Source of the DNA: Ryuthela nishihirai
Lineage: Eukaryota; Arthropoda; Arachnida; Araneae; Heptathelidae
Assembly (NCBI GenBank): GCA_038380435.1
Contig: JAWZYU010000018.1
Span: forward strand, 48,780,251 to 48,844,250
Direction: 5' to 3'
Length of the DNA stretch: 64,000 bases
A program made the translations under genes and the position numbers. Shown in pieces: positions 11,326-22,639 of the stretch. Numbering within the stretch: the stretch's first letter is position 1; the number at the start of each line of letters is the position of its first letter. The notes beneath the pieces are model-generated. The model ran no database searches. It was not told where the DNA came from and saw nothing but the letters and a program-made list of their open reading frames with translations.

Positions 11326-11745
11326 ATGAACGACTGTGAAAAGGAAGCATGGATAAGGTTGAAAAAAGTAGTTGAAAATTATTTAGAAAACGCGAAAGAC
11401 CCAAATTACAAAGTAATTGTAGAAGACATGTTAGAAAAGTTCAGATTGCTTGGTTGCAGTATCAGTATTAAATTACATTTTTTGCATTTACACATAGGAT
11501 ACTTTCCGAAAAATCTTGGGGCAGTCAGCGAGGAACAAGAGGAAAGATTTCATCAGGATATGAAAGAGATGAAAAAAGAGGCACCAATGGAAATGGAATT
11601 AAAACATGATGGCGGACTATTGTTGGATGTTGAAGAGAGACCTATGTACCTTATAAAGCAAGTACAAGTGGACGAAAATCAAGAGAAAGTTTCTGCCGAA
11701 TTAATCTACGACATTGAAAATTTCAACTGAATTTATTACATGAAC
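11326..11745 (+). pseudogene. Frameshifted transposon-linked conserved ORF (MNDCEKEAW family)
   Basis: The open frame begins MNDCEKEAW and includes LGAVSEEQEERFHQDMKEM near residues 65-85. I recall this signature from uncharacterised, probably transposon-associated proteins scattered through arthropod genomes; its biochemical role is unknown to me. After the HQD-KEM block the frame loses similarity. Shifting frame at about 11572 restores the expected aromatic and basic C-terminus (W-K-W-N, then NMMADYCWMLKR), but a TAA stands between the two segments. The copy thus carries at least one frameshift and one nonsense codon, and the 134-residue frame ends in out-of-frame sequence. Upstream parts expected in longer family members are absent. 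An AATAAA-like signal lies further downstream. It is most likely a dead fragment and not a small host gene. Confidence 0.7.
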
Positions 11746-12230
11746 AGTATATGCATTTTTTGTGTATACATAATTTTTTGCATAACATACTATACTTTCC
11801 TATTCTCCTACTCTATTTTGTTTCATATGACACACTATACTCTTCTTAATTACTCTATATTTTATGTAATATTATATGACTAACATGAAGATGTTAATGT
11901 AAAGTAAAATAATAATTTTTTACAAATAAATTTTCCAATTTGCGAAGAATTCTTACATGCTACACAAATTTTAATTTCATTTTTGAAGTCAGTACCAAAA
12001 AACATTTAAAATCACCTATTAGTTTTAAAACATCAAACAACGTTTTTTTCAAAATGCAGACCAAAAATAACAAATTAATTCAAAGCAATTAATTTGTAAC
12101 GTTTTTCTAGTGTTTCTGTTTTTTCGAGTTTTTAAATTTTTTAATTGGTTTCGGAGGTAACAAACAAGTGAACTCGGGTAACAAAAATTCATGCCTACTT
12201 ATAATTCGTTGGAAATAACCAAAATGATGT
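11746..12230. other. No gene recognised
   Basis: AT-rich 3' flank of the broken ORF. I see no repeat or RNA gene. Confidence 0.4.
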
Positions 12231-12556
12231 TGTTTTACCTCTGGGGTGCACTGTTTTACGCACAATGGGCTAAATGTCCAAGTTACAAGGGCTCCGAGGG
12301 CTCACAGAAGTCTGGGGAAAGAGTAGACAGATGTTAGTCTTCAACTAGGTATGTTCTTTAAAGTGCTCCTGGGAATGGGTCTACTGCACACAGTGCCACG
12401 GCTTTACATTCCATCCGACGGACGGCAGCATTTCCACGACCATCGGTGTCCCCTACTGACCTAAGGCAGGGTGGGGAGTTTTCAAGAGATAAATCTCACC
12501 GCCGTACCAAGTAGGGCTCGAACCTGGCGCGCTACCGACTGAGTCACTCCCACCCT
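12231..12556 (-). mobile_element. SINE-A, diverged
   Basis: On the minus strand the head (GTGACTCAGTCGGTAGCGCGCC, box B GGTTCGAGCCC), the CAGTAGGGGACACCGATGG block and the 3' end (GGTAAAACAAC) are clear. The middle is shortened and heavily mutated. No target duplication is visible, so it is probably an old insertion. Confidence 0.85.
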
Positions 12557-13119
12557 ACAACAAAAAATAATAAAATATCAAATATAACATTTTAAACATA
12601 TTTTAATCGTTAGTATAATACCAAAACTTGAAGAAAGGAGTCCTTACACTACAAACAAATTTAATAAACAAAGTTACTAAGTTTTTTCCCCCACTTGAAA
12701 TGTTGTTTACCTATTATGGAGCTTTTAGTACGTGACAGGTGCTACGAGCTAGAGTTAATACATCTTCATTTCCATGTACATTATTTTTACCTCTTAGCAG
12801 TCATCCGTGCGCCTTTAAAAAAATCGGTTTAAGTTCTTTAGTAAGCGATCACTTTCAGAAAAGGGGCAGCACAGGTCTAATAATTCCCAGCCATCTTCTT
12901 TGCGTAGTTGCCAACTTATGAATTTTGATGTCTCAAAATAAAAACACAAGAAGAAAAGCTTATAGGTGTTTTACCATCCAAAAAGCACTTAACCTTTACT
13001 TTTCAGGCATGCATTATTTCAATAGACATACGTAAGAGTAATAAAGTACCTCAAGAAGAATCAATTAATCATATTCACCTTTAATAATTTCCCTAATTCA
13101 CAACAATGGGAAATACGCA
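12557..13119. other. No gene recognised
   Basis: AT-rich, with only short frames and no recognised motif. Confidence 0.4.
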
Positions 13120-14330
13120 AAATATTTTGAATGACATTAAAAAGAAACGAAAGCTTTAGAGTATAATTATTATTGTCTGCCAAATCTTACAAAAATATGT
13201 GGATCACCTAAATTCTTTGGTGAACATATTAAAAGATAAAAGTGAATCATTAGGGAAAGACATGAAAGATATTATTTTGAGTCTAAATTATATAGAGTTA
13301 AGATAATGTAACGTCGAAATTGTAAGCTTTCCAGAGCAATGTAATGAGAATATTTCTGAAACATTGCAGATTTCAGACACTTTACATATCGGAGAAAATA
13401 ACATTGTTTCGGTAGCTAATAGCGTAATAGCAATGAAGAAAAATAAGATAAACTTATAATAGTTTAAGGATAATCAGATTAGGAACACTGGGATACAGAA
13501 AGCTAAAGAAACAAAATCCTGAATGCAAACATATTAATAGTCATTTTAGAGACCAAAGAGTTTTCCTAAATGAACATTGGACAAGATATACCAAGCAACT
13601 ATTTTACACTACAAAATGGTTTAGGCAGATAGTAATCATCGGTTTGCTTGGTTCAATGATGGAAAGCTTTTCCTTTTATAAAATATTCTAAGACTTTTAA
13701 TGGCAATGCAGAATGTTTGAATTATATTTCAATTTAAATGGCAAGAATTAGTGTTGCTTTTTGGTTCAAACATATGGCACCTTAGATCTAAAATCCTACT
13801 TACAGACACTTTCAAGTTTCAGTATTATTTCTTATAACATAAAAGAGCCACATAACATTTTGATGAGTTGATAGTAATTCTTGAACAAAATACAATGTTG
13901 ATGTTGTTATTCTGGATATCTGGATAAAAGAATATGATGTATATCTTTTGAATATATATAATTATGCCAAATTTTATAACTTAGAAGTTACAGTAAGTCA
14001 GATGGGGATAATGATTTTTATAAAAGATGTGTTTTCTCAGCTTCAACAAATTAAAATGTGAATGACTGCTGCAGAATGCACACATTTATATGATAACTTT
14101 AGGGATAGCTCTCTCATCTTGACATATAAATCACCTAACTTTAGTATTAATTTTTTTAAGAAAGAATTACATACATCTCTAAGTAGGTTAAGGGTAGTGA
14201 TGTATATTTTGTTTGGGATGCAAAGGTTAATTTATTTAAAGATTCAACTAATATGAGTACATATATTGATATTATTGCTCAGTTTGGTTGTAACAATTGT
14301 GTTAATACCGTAAGTATAATGTAAAAGATG
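13120..14330 (+). pseudogene. Decayed LINE: ORF1 FP-like region and endonuclease remnant
   Basis: Conceptual translation in three shifting frames recovers a run resembling the N-terminal parts of CR1/Jockey-type LINEs. Near 13570 a VFLNEHWTRYTKQLF-like stretch resembles the FP/zinc-linked C-terminal segment of ORF1 proteins. Near 13825-13850 IISYNIKEPHN resembles the start of an AP-endonuclease. Near 13960-14030 YNLEVTVSQMGIMIFIKD, near 14120 LILTYKSPNFSINFFKKEL, and near 14210-14300 a degenerate catalytic region follow in the family order. Stops and frameshifts are frequent and no reverse transcriptase part follows. This is inference from motif order and no single motif is decisive. Confidence 0.5.
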
Positions 14331-14347
14331 GTGTACGCAAGGCCCTG

Positions 14348-14557
14348 ATCAAGAGGATGAGACGGGAAAAACGCCTCACCCCTTGAGAATGCTAATAAGG
14401 ATAATGGAAGCAAAATTTGTTAAACTTTTGCATATTTCACACATCATTTTAGAAATTTCTTAAAGACCTCTAAAATGTAGGGGGAAACGCTATACTGCAA
14501 TCCAGTTTTTTGCTCCTCTCCATACGCTTCTTTTTATTCTCAATTTAGGCCTGGTTC
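14348..14557 (+). mobile_element. M2 MITE, degenerate copy
   Basis: It starts CAAGGCCCTGATCAAGAGG and ends TTTAGGCCTGG. Internally TACTGCAATCCAGTTTTTTGCTCC parallels TACTGCATTGGAAATCCAGT and TTGCCCCTCC in the copy at 26338. It is non-coding, and the ends are imperfectly inverted. Confidence 0.5.
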
Positions 14558-14905
14558 TAGATGTAGATAACGTATATTTAAGAGAGAACAATTGGAAAGT
14601 AACTAGAAAAATAGCAATATGCTTACCTACAACAAATCTTTTCCCCATGGTCATTAGAATTAATTGTATTGAACCAATTGCTTATACAGTAAATACAACT
14701 GGCAATGTCATAGAAAGCTTTGTTTTGTAAGTTAAAATAGAAGAAAAATGTAATTTAAGATTAGTGCTGAAATAATAGAATTTCTCAGATACACCTGGTA
14801 GTGATTTGTTAAATAAATATAGTTGAAAAATTGTAATTAGCCAGATGGGACATTGCCATAGACTGAACCAATTGTGATGGGCTGTCGTAAGGGGATGATG
14901 AATTA
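14558..14905. other. No gene recognised
   Basis: An 80-residue frame on the minus strand (14682-14924) shows no domain that I recognise and stops at both sides without a conserved context. I do not call it a gene. Confidence 0.35.
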
Positions 14906-15643
14906 GTCGCTTGATTGCCTTCACCCTTGTTTCGGTGAAATAGCAAGTTCGTGGGTTGTTACACCCCTACCGACGTATGCCTCAGATTTGCTGCGCCAAG
15001 TGATGTACAGAAATATGTCCAACAATTCACTCATGAGAGTTGTATAGACACGACAGAGTTTATTCACACTTATATACAATCACGTGCTGGGGATGCTATC
15101 GACTCCATAGGCCTTTGTTGCTTTGCTGCTGCAAACAATTACGTAATGAGGTGGAGAACCGCACTTTACAGATTTTCGCTTTACCGACCTCAAACTCGAC
15201 GAAAGGATATTTAACCTTTGACTACACTGTAGTTCACACAGAATCCACTTCAGTTCCACAGAAATGTATTTGATTCACCAAGAATCTTGATTTTCGCATA
15301 GAATCGAACCCTCTCCTTAAGGGTTTTTGTTTGAGTAAGAGCGATATCCCTTGACGTGTGTCCAAACGTCCCTTCTTGTTTGACAGCTAGCTACGCTCAA
15401 GACTGTTGTTTCCTCTCGCTGCCAGTCTCCAGCTCCCGAACTCACGCCCGAGACTAGTTGTAAAAGGTCATAAAAGCGCTTTTCGGACATTGCAAGTGCA
15501 GGCAGCCAGCCTGAAAACAATATCTGTGAGTCACATCCCCAGAGTAGCACTTCCAAGAACACATTTTATACATAAATATAATTACAATAACAAAAATACA
15601 ATAAAATGCAACAATACATAAAAATAAATAAATTAGAGGGACA
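14906..15643 (+). repeat. R1 module, copy 2 (longest)
   Basis: This contains CGCATAGAATCGAACCCTCT, CCTTAAGGGTTTTTG, GAGTAAGAGCGA, CCTTGACG, the AAAGCGCTTTT palindrome, a GAGTCACATCCCC block and the terminal ATTAGAGGGACATGACA. All have counterparts in the copy at 30.97-31.46 kb, in the same order and spacing. The first 400 bp (TAGCAAGTTCGTGGGTTG…) is shared only in part. It is non-coding; overlapping short frames on both strands are not conserved between copies. Confidence 0.65.
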
Positions 15644-15648
15644 TGACA

Positions 15649-16052
15649 GATCTGAACCCACGACCTCCTGATAACGTGTTAGGTATTCTGACCACTGAGC
15701 TACCAGCCGCCGAACAAACATACTCTATTAGTGGTTTAAGCATTATACCATAGAATAGTCATTGGAAATGTAGTTGACTGTAATTGAAGACTCCGATCCA
15801 GATGGCACCTTCCAGTTTAGTGCACACGCCAGCACACATATGCCATGACATTTGATGCTTGATGTGGGCTGGCAGTGTACACTAAACTGAAAGGTGCCAT
15901 CTGGACCAGAGCTTCAATTACAATCAACTACTTTCCAAAGACAATTCTATGGTATAATGCTTAAAGCCACTAATAGAGTATGTTTGTTCGGCGGTCGGTA
16001 GCTCAGTGGTCAGAGCACTTGACATGTTATCAGGAGGTCGTGGGTTCAGATC
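15649..16052. mobile_element. F1 foldback element with tRNA-like arms
   Basis: A 404-bp palindrome centred near 15850. Both outer ends contain a tRNA-like sequence reading outward: on the plus strand TAGCTCAGTGGTCAGAGC (box A) and GTGGGTTCAGATC (box B) at 15990-16052, and the mirror copy on the minus strand at 15649-15712. Inner arms (TTCGGCGG, TATGTTTGTTCG, AGTTTAGTGTACAC) also pair. There is no coding frame. The two internal pol III promoters point away from each other. Confidence 0.8.
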
Positions 16053-16868
16053 ACACCCCGCTAATGACAATTTTTCCTATATATTTATCTAAAATATTAT
16101 TGCTTTGTAAACTATAATACGTAAATGATTTGCCCTCCACTTTAATTAATACCATCAGTCAATAATTAATACGACTCTTCCATGGCAACAATTTACGAAT
16201 ATTAAAAATCAAAAGAAAAGGAATAGGAGATTACAAAAGAAGTAATAAAATTAATTAAGCTTAAAGAATTTTTATTCATTTCTCTGGTTATCATAAAAAT
16301 AGTAACTCTGCGTTTTTAATCAAAAGGCTCCGACTGACCTTGGACCTTGAGTGACATTGCTTAAGCGTCTTAGTAGCAACTCTGACAGATCAAACAAATC
16401 TGCTATTCAGGAGCATTTGTTCTAAACGTGTAGAAATACTTGAAATCAGAAAGTACAAAAGTGCTTATCCCAAAGGTGAAATCTAAGATAATTTTATTAA
16501 AATAATTGTTATCAGATAATTTTTTTGGTATTTAGTTATAAAACGAAAATATTTGCTCGCTTTTCCTTTTTTCTTTCTTTTTATAAACGAGCTAAAAATG
16601 AACAGCAAGCGACTCCCGGGAGTGTTTCTCAGTTCCATTGCAGGATACCTCTCGCCTGGGGCGAAATTTGGTTCGGGATCGATCTTGGTCGTAAGAGCCG
16701 ATTTCCATATATTTGCCGGGGCCGTTTTTCGCTCCCTATTCGCCCCCATCAGTGGCGATTTACTTTTGCTGACTCTCACAACACAAAAACCTAAATATGA
16801 CGTTAAGAAATTAACTGTGGTAAAGCGAAACTAACAGCTGGATAATATAGTGAGAAATATGTACTTTG
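16053..16868. other. No gene recognised; GC-richer patch with frames on both strands
   Basis: Most is AT-rich. Between about 16590 and 16790 the composition rises, and open frames run on both strands: minus 16483-16779 (98 residues) and plus 16553-16834 (93 residues). The minus frame has a basic, low-hydrophobicity composition (PLMGANRERKTAPANIWKSA). I do not recognise a family and cannot tell a gene from a repeat. Confidence 0.35.
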
Positions 16869-17126
16869 CTGACTCGAAGCATGAGTGGAAGCAATTGAGA
16901 CTTTGAATTGTGCAGTTGACAAATATATGATTCTTAGAGGAGACTACTTTACCGAATTCTAAGTTACTTATCAATAGCCAATAGTATCATAGATCAACAA
17001 TTGCATAATAGATCATTGGTTAATTGAAAAGTGACTGTTAGCTCATTCAGCTAATGCTACGGAATAATTGTTTGATCAACTGCGCAGTCTCATTATATCA
17101 ATTGCTTCCACTACGCTTCGACGCTG
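16869..17126. mobile_element. P1 MITE, copy 3
   Basis: Palindromic body with AGTGGAAGCAATTGAGAC on the left and CAATTGCTTCCACTACGCTTCG on the right. The flanks GTACTTTG (16861-16868) and GTAATTTG (17127-17134) form an 8-bp target duplication with one mismatch. Confidence 0.88.
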
Positions 17127-17321
17127 GTAATTTGTATGCAAGGTTAGAAGAAAGTATGCTGATTGAAATTTTGGAGTGACATAAGAATTTTTTTTCTAAA
17201 ATAATGAACTGAGCATTGCTGCTTTGTTTCATAAGATAGCGTTTGTTAAGAAATGGTAAAAAACTCTAATTTTTATGAATTTTATGGGCAAAAATATGGC
17301 CTAAATTATAAGTAGCTTTGG

Positions 17322-17697
17322 GTTGGGTTGGGTTGTTTTACCTCTGAGCGGCACTTTTTTGCACACCATGGGCTAAATGGCCAGGTCACATGGACCCCGA
17401 AGGCTCAGAGAAGGTTGGGGGAGGGGACCCACTGGAACAGCTGTTGGGAGACAGATGGTAGCCTCCCGTCAAGGCCATCCAGCGTGTTCTTTAACGTGCA
17501 CAGGGTATGGCTCTCCCGCACACGGGGCCACGGCTTAACGTCCCATCCGACGGATGGCGGCCTTTCCAAGCCCATCGGTGTCACCTACTGACCGTGGGCA
17601 GGGCTGGGAGTTATGCGGAGATAAATCTCAACGCTGACCCAGCTGGGACTCGAACCTGGGAACTACAGATTACGAGCCTGGCGCGCTACCGACTGAG
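17322..17697 (-). mobile_element. SINE-A, complete
   Basis: Minus-strand full-length copy with the (AACCC)n tail seen as GGGTTGGGTTGGGTTG at its left edge and box A near the right edge. An exact 12-bp target duplication AAGTAGCTTTGG stands at 17310-17321 and 17698-17709. The body is very similar to the copies at 9.2, 18.2 and 32.2 kb. Confidence 0.95.
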
Positions 17698-17835
17698 AAG
17701 TAGCTTTGGAAGATGGAAACTGATAATTTCATTAGTAAACGAGAATTAAAAAATTCGGTTTCAAATTTAAGTGCAAGAACCTTTGAATGTTATATGATAT
17801 TAGTTTGTTTATTTTGCTTCTGTATCTTCTTTGTG

Positions 17836-17876
17836 AAGGAAGAGACAGAAGGGATGGACCCTTCTGTCTCTTCCTT
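17836..17876. repeat. Perfect 18-bp hairpin
   Basis: AAGGAAGAGACAGAAGGG is followed by the loop ATGGA and then the exact inverse. There is no T-run and no adjacent gene, so a bacterial-type terminator role makes no sense here. Its origin is unknown. Confidence 0.85.
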
Positions 17877-18236
17877 TTTATTCAAACCTTTTATTCCTCC
17901 CTCTTTATTCAAACTGAACTAACAGAAAAACAAAAGTGAATATATTTCACATCCAGAGCACTAAAAATATTTATCTGAATATGTTACATATCTATTGTCA
18001 TTTAGAACAGAGATGTGTTAATGATCTGGCTGATATTGCATAGAGAATTTGAATCTCGCTTTCACTGATAGAACTTAAATTCGTAGTTTTGGTTATAAGG
18101 ATAAAAAATAAAAAATTAAAGATTAAAATGAACAATTTATTCCCATTATATTTTAATCTTTTAATTAGCCTTTAATAATGAAGTTTAATAAGTCCCATTT
18201 AGTTTTTGATCGTTTTTCAATAATTCTCCCTCATTA

Positions 18237-18597
18237 GCGCCAGGCTCGTAATCTGTAGTTCCCAGGTTCGAGTCCCAGCTGGGTCAGCGTTGAGATTTAT
18301 CTCCGCAAAATTCCCCGCCCTGCCCACGGTCAGTAGGGGACACCGATGGGCTTGGAAAGGCCGCCGTCCGTCGGATGGGACGTTAAGCCGTGGCCCCGTG
18401 TGCGGGAGAGCCATACCCTGTGCACGTTAAAGAACACGCTGGATGGCCTTGACGGGAGGCTACCATCTGTCTCCCAACAGCTGTTCCAGTGGGTCCCCTC
18501 CCCCAACATTCTCTGAGCCTTCGGGGTCCATGTGACCTGGCCATTTAGCCCTTGGTGTGCAGAAAAGTGCCGCTCAGAGGTGAAACAACCCAAACAA
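18237..18597 (+). mobile_element. SINE-A, 5'-truncated
   Basis: It begins at GCGCCAGGCTCG, lacking box A, and is complete to AACCCAAACAA. An exact 11-bp duplication CTCCCTCATTA stands on both sides (18226-18236 and 18598-18608). 5' truncation with an intact target duplication is the signature of target-primed reverse transcription. Confidence 0.95.
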
Positions 18598-18884
18598 CTC
18601 CCTCATTAATGAATGCTTGTATAAAAAACTTTTTAGCTTATGCAAATTATTTCTAGTATTTTTAATTAAAGAAAAATACTGATATTTTAATTTTCACCTT
18701 AATTGAAAATTCATAATAGCTTAAATTACGAAGAATTAGAAAAAGATTTAGGGAATTCTTGTTTTGTATAAAACTATTTTTTTTGTACCCGGGCTCGGAA
18801 TTGCTCGGGCCAGTAATTATTTAAATAATGTGGTTTCGGTTACAAAAATCTGAGCGGGAGCTCATCTGTAATTTATAAGATGTT

Positions 18885-19240
18885 TTGATGAGTTGTTTTG
18901 ATAAGCGGAACTTTTTTCGCATAATGGGCTAAATGGCGAAGTCATAAAGACCCCGAAGTCTCAGAGAAAGTTGGTGGAAAGGGATCCATTGCACAGCTGT
19001 TAGGAAGCAGAAGAAAGTTTCCTGTGAAGGCCATACAACGTGTTTCTTAATCTGCACAAGGTATGTTTCTCCTGCACATGAGGCGACGGCTGTACGTCCC
19101 ATGCAATGGACGGTCGAATCTTCCAAGTCGAACGGCATCCCTTTCTCACCGAGGACAGGGTGAAGTTTCGCGGAGCTAAATATCGACGCTGGCACATTTG
19201 GAATTGGAGCCTGGGAACTTCAGATTACGAAATACCCACA
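18885..19240 (-). mobile_element. SINE-A, old diverged copy
   Basis: The minus strand keeps the order of SINE-A blocks (GCATAATGGGCTAAATGG, AGGCCATACAACGTG, GACGGTCGAATC, GAGCCTGGGAACTTCAGATTACG inverted). Many substitutions are present and the head is incomplete. Confidence 0.85.
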
Positions 19241-20154
19241 GAGAAAAACACCGCCACAATCTATTTTAGCACTAATTGTTTTGATTAACATTGTGGTATT
19301 GTAAAAATAGCATTTTGCGCTATAAAATAGGTACTTACTGTAGTATTTATTATTCGTTTCAAAATCCTAGAAATGTTTCTTTTTAGCGCTTAGTTCGACC
19401 AATGCTTCCAATTGTTCTCGGATTCTTTGACAAAACCTACCATTGCTAATAGGGTTACATTCCAAAATTGGAACAACCCGATTTTTCGGATATTACTTCA
19501 TAAACATAATATGAAAAATAATTTTCTTATTAATCGTTTTGTAAAAATAATTTGGTGTAACCTTTAGCTTAGGATGAGGTGAAATTTTATCAAACGTTTT
19601 TAAAAAGTTATAATTTTTGTTGCGAGACCTAATATAGAGTCTCATCGTAAAATAAAACCTCGGCAATTTTCATACTCCGACATACAATAGAACAGGGGTT
19701 TTACAGAAGTATATATGTGTCACGTTTAAAAGCTCTTGACTTCAAGTTCTAGGTAGTTTAATTTTTCAGTTTCTTTCCGTAATAGGCAAAAACATTTTAA
19801 TATTTAATACAGTGTTTGATATTTACAGCATGTTTATTACATTTCAAGAAATAGAAATTGCGTTTTTGCTAATCGGTAACATGAAAAAACTTTAAAAATG
19901 CATTATTTTTCAGTTCCTAAAATTTTCAATATTTTTTTTCTTCTTTAATAACGTAGAATTAAAATTTTCCCGTGGAAACGCTTTAAAATATAGGAGAGAA
20001 GAATCGTAACGTTATTTAACTGGGATTGAGGTAATAAGTAAAATTAAATAGGAAAAAAAAAAAAAACTGGATTAGTAAATAAGTAGAAAATTTTGAAATG
20101 TATTAATTTTATGCAATTAATTTGAATTTTAAATTAAAATAATTATGTTATATT
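19241..20154. other. No gene recognised
   Basis: AT-rich sequence with no frame above background, no TIR and no tRNA-like motif that I could find. Confidence 0.4.
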
Positions 20155-20162
20155 CCTTATGT

Positions 20163-20844
20163 CAGCGGTTTTCAAACTTTCTACAATGGCTTCTACTCAG
20201 CAAAGCTTCATTTCACCCCCACCGCTCCAAAAGTATGTTTAGTGTCAAAGAAACCCACTGGCAAATGAAGCAATTCAAATTGCACGTGGCAATGTTTTAA
20301 CTGTGAAAAATCATCATCTACTGTGATTGGCAACTGTGAAGAATCAGCAGCAGTTTGTGACGTTGAACTTCAAATCTTTCAAGAGATGTAATGACTGACG
20401 AAAACTTTTAATGATCGTAGCGTTATTATAGCTACATATGTTGTGTTTAGTGGAAGCCATTGAGACAATGAGACTGCGCAGTTGACGGAACGATGATTCT
20501 CGTAGATCATTGATTGATTGAACTATCAGGCTCTTTTCATTAACCAGTAATATATGATGAATTGTTGATCCGTGACACTATTGGCTAATTGACAAGTAAT
20601 TTCAAATTCTATAAATCAATCACCTGTAAGAATCCTACGTGTCTCAACTGCGCAGTCTCCAGGTCTCAATTGCTTTACTCACGCGTAGCGTCTGGTTTAT
20701 AAAATCAATGTGATAGACTAAACAATCAATCTCTAACACTTTGCGAATTACAATCAATTCAATTTTACCGTAAAACTTTCTTAGAACACTCGGCGGCCCC
20801 CTAACTATAATAACTAGTCGCACCCCACGCTTTGGAAATCAGTA
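20163..20844. mobile_element. hAT-like non-autonomous element hosting P1
   Basis: The left end CAGCGGTTTTCAAACTTTCT has the CAG-G-TTCTCAAA style of hAT termini. The right end, inverted, reads TACTGATTTCCAAAGCGTGG, and a GCGGCCCCCTAACTATAATAAC block near it is typical of hAT 3' ends. The flanks CCTTATGT (20155-20162) and CCTTAGGT (20845-20852) give an 8-bp duplication with one mismatch. There is no transposase frame. Confidence 0.75.
20448..20694. mobile_element. P1 MITE, copy 4, nested in the hAT-like element
   Basis: It has GACAATGAGACTGCGCAGTTG on the left and CAACTGCGCAGTCTCCAGG on the right, inverted copies of each other. The extreme left terminus is missing or mutated, and the right end is CGCGTAGCGTCTG. 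Confidence 0.8.
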
Positions 20845-20852
20845 CCTTAGGT

Positions 20853-22071
20853 ATTGATATACGTATTTCTTTCTGCAATGTGGTAATAATTACATTTGCC
20901 TTAGTTTTCACCTCATAAAATAACACAAGTGAAAAAAATTCCCAGTACCTTCCTTTAATATCCAGTATATTAATTTTGTGAATTGCTATTAAATTATACA
21001 TTCTTATATCGAAATATTTATACCTATGATATTTCCGAACTTGATATATATTATCTAGAGCAAATATTAAATGGGAAAAATATCAATCTATTAAGTAAAA
21101 GTGTCCATAACAACTAATAAAAAAATTGGCATTATTGCATTATTTTTTGTCGTTATCTGCTGATGTACGTAAGATACGTTGGGTTAAATGCAAGCTGATT
21201 TGGATACAACATCTGGTTTTGACCTAAATAAGAAATTTCATTTAGCCCCAAATGCGCAAATATATCACTGAATATTAGTTTTTAGTAAATGCATTTGAAA
21301 TAATTTAAGTTGGTGTACTGTTTTTTTGCGTATTACGCACAACAATTTTCAAGAAATATACCAAACCAGGAACAAAAACCAGTAACTCGAATCACTACAC
21401 TGATAACAAGATAGAAGTTTAGAATTCGTTTCTTGGTCATAACGTACGAGTAGTAAGACTTGTATTTTGACAGTTTCATAGACCTCGGAATGTCTATCCA
21501 AGCAAGTTCATGAAGTTTATTACAACACAGGGCAATGGATCTTACTCTGCTGCGTAGCACACAACTCACGGAAGTCCTTCGGGAAACTGAAGTATTGCTA
21601 TAATTTCATTATCTTGTCAGTACATAGTTCACCATTTGGAGAGTCTTTTATGGAGCTGTGATTTTGTTAAATGCTTTCCGAGTGAAATACGAATGTTATA
21701 TTTAACCCAGTGAGGACTATAGAGCGAGAAGAATACCTATGAAATGTTTTATCCAACAGCAAAACTTCTACCATATCTCACTTTCGGTAGATTAGTTATG
21801 TGCATTGTCAATCTGAATTACACTTTAACTTAGGAATATTTGAAATGACGAGATCAGAGTGGCCAAAGTCTTATTTCTTCAATCCCTTTATCGAAATGAA
21901 TTCAGCATTTGAAATTTGGCCCAGATTAGAAAATGCATTTGTAATCAAAGGAAAATAGATGAGGTGATATTTCAAAAAGAATTTAAGGAAGCGAAATTTA
22001 TCATACTGTATTTATTTCACTTTCCAATAAGTTATTTCGGAAGGAAAACTCAATTTCATTAATGTGTGAAA
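20853..22071. other. No gene recognised
   Basis: AT-rich; two short minus-strand frames (66 and 78 residues) lack recognisable motifs. Nothing further is supported. Confidence 0.4.
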
Positions 22072-22333
22072 CAGCGGCGTAACAAAATGAAAGTAATTGA
22101 GATAATGAGACTGGACAGTTGACGAAATGATGATTCTCGTAGATCATTGGCTGATTGAACTATCAGGGACTTTTCAATCAACCACTGACATGTGATGCAA
22201 TTCTTGATCCCTGAAACTATTGGCTAATTGACAAGTAACTTACAGTTCGTAAACCAATCAACTGTAAGAATCACATATGTCTCAACTGCGCAGTCTCAAG
22301 GTCTCAATTGCTTCCACTTACGCTTCGCGACTG
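22072..22333. mobile_element. P1 MITE, copy 5
   Basis: Left end CAGCGGCGTAACAAAATGAAAG and right end CTTCCACTTACGCTTCGCGACTG, with the usual inverted GAGACTGGACAGTTGACGAAA and CAACTGCGCAGTCTC blocks. No clear target duplication remains. Confidence 0.82.
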
Positions 22334-22639
22334 GATTATACAACACTAGCATTACATAAATAGAGAGAAAAACGTAACGTAAAAATACTTATGTATATAT
22401 ATGACACAGACAGACCAAGGAAGAAATTCAAAGAATTTTCTTTGGCTGAATGAGCTAATTAGATCTCCCAGACGTTATTAAAAAATCGAAAGCCAAACCT
22501 ACATTTTGTGGTATAGCATCGATTCTCTAAAGAAAACAATTAAATGTTGTTAGATAACTAATTTAAAAGAATGAATATCGTGATTCAAAATATTTTGTAG
22601 TGCAAATTCTGTTAAATTGCATTTGTGCTGAAGTGCTTC

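Noticed and set aside
15990..16060. Functional tRNA gene at the F1 arm
   Set aside because: Box A and box B are present, but the acceptor ends do not pair convincingly and the same sequence lies inverted at the other arm.
17322..17340. Telomere-like TTGGG repeat
   Set aside because: Only a few units, and they are the tail of a SINE-A with a clear target duplication.
17836..17876. Rho-independent terminator
   Set aside because: There is no T-run of the expected kind, no upstream gene, and a eukaryotic context.
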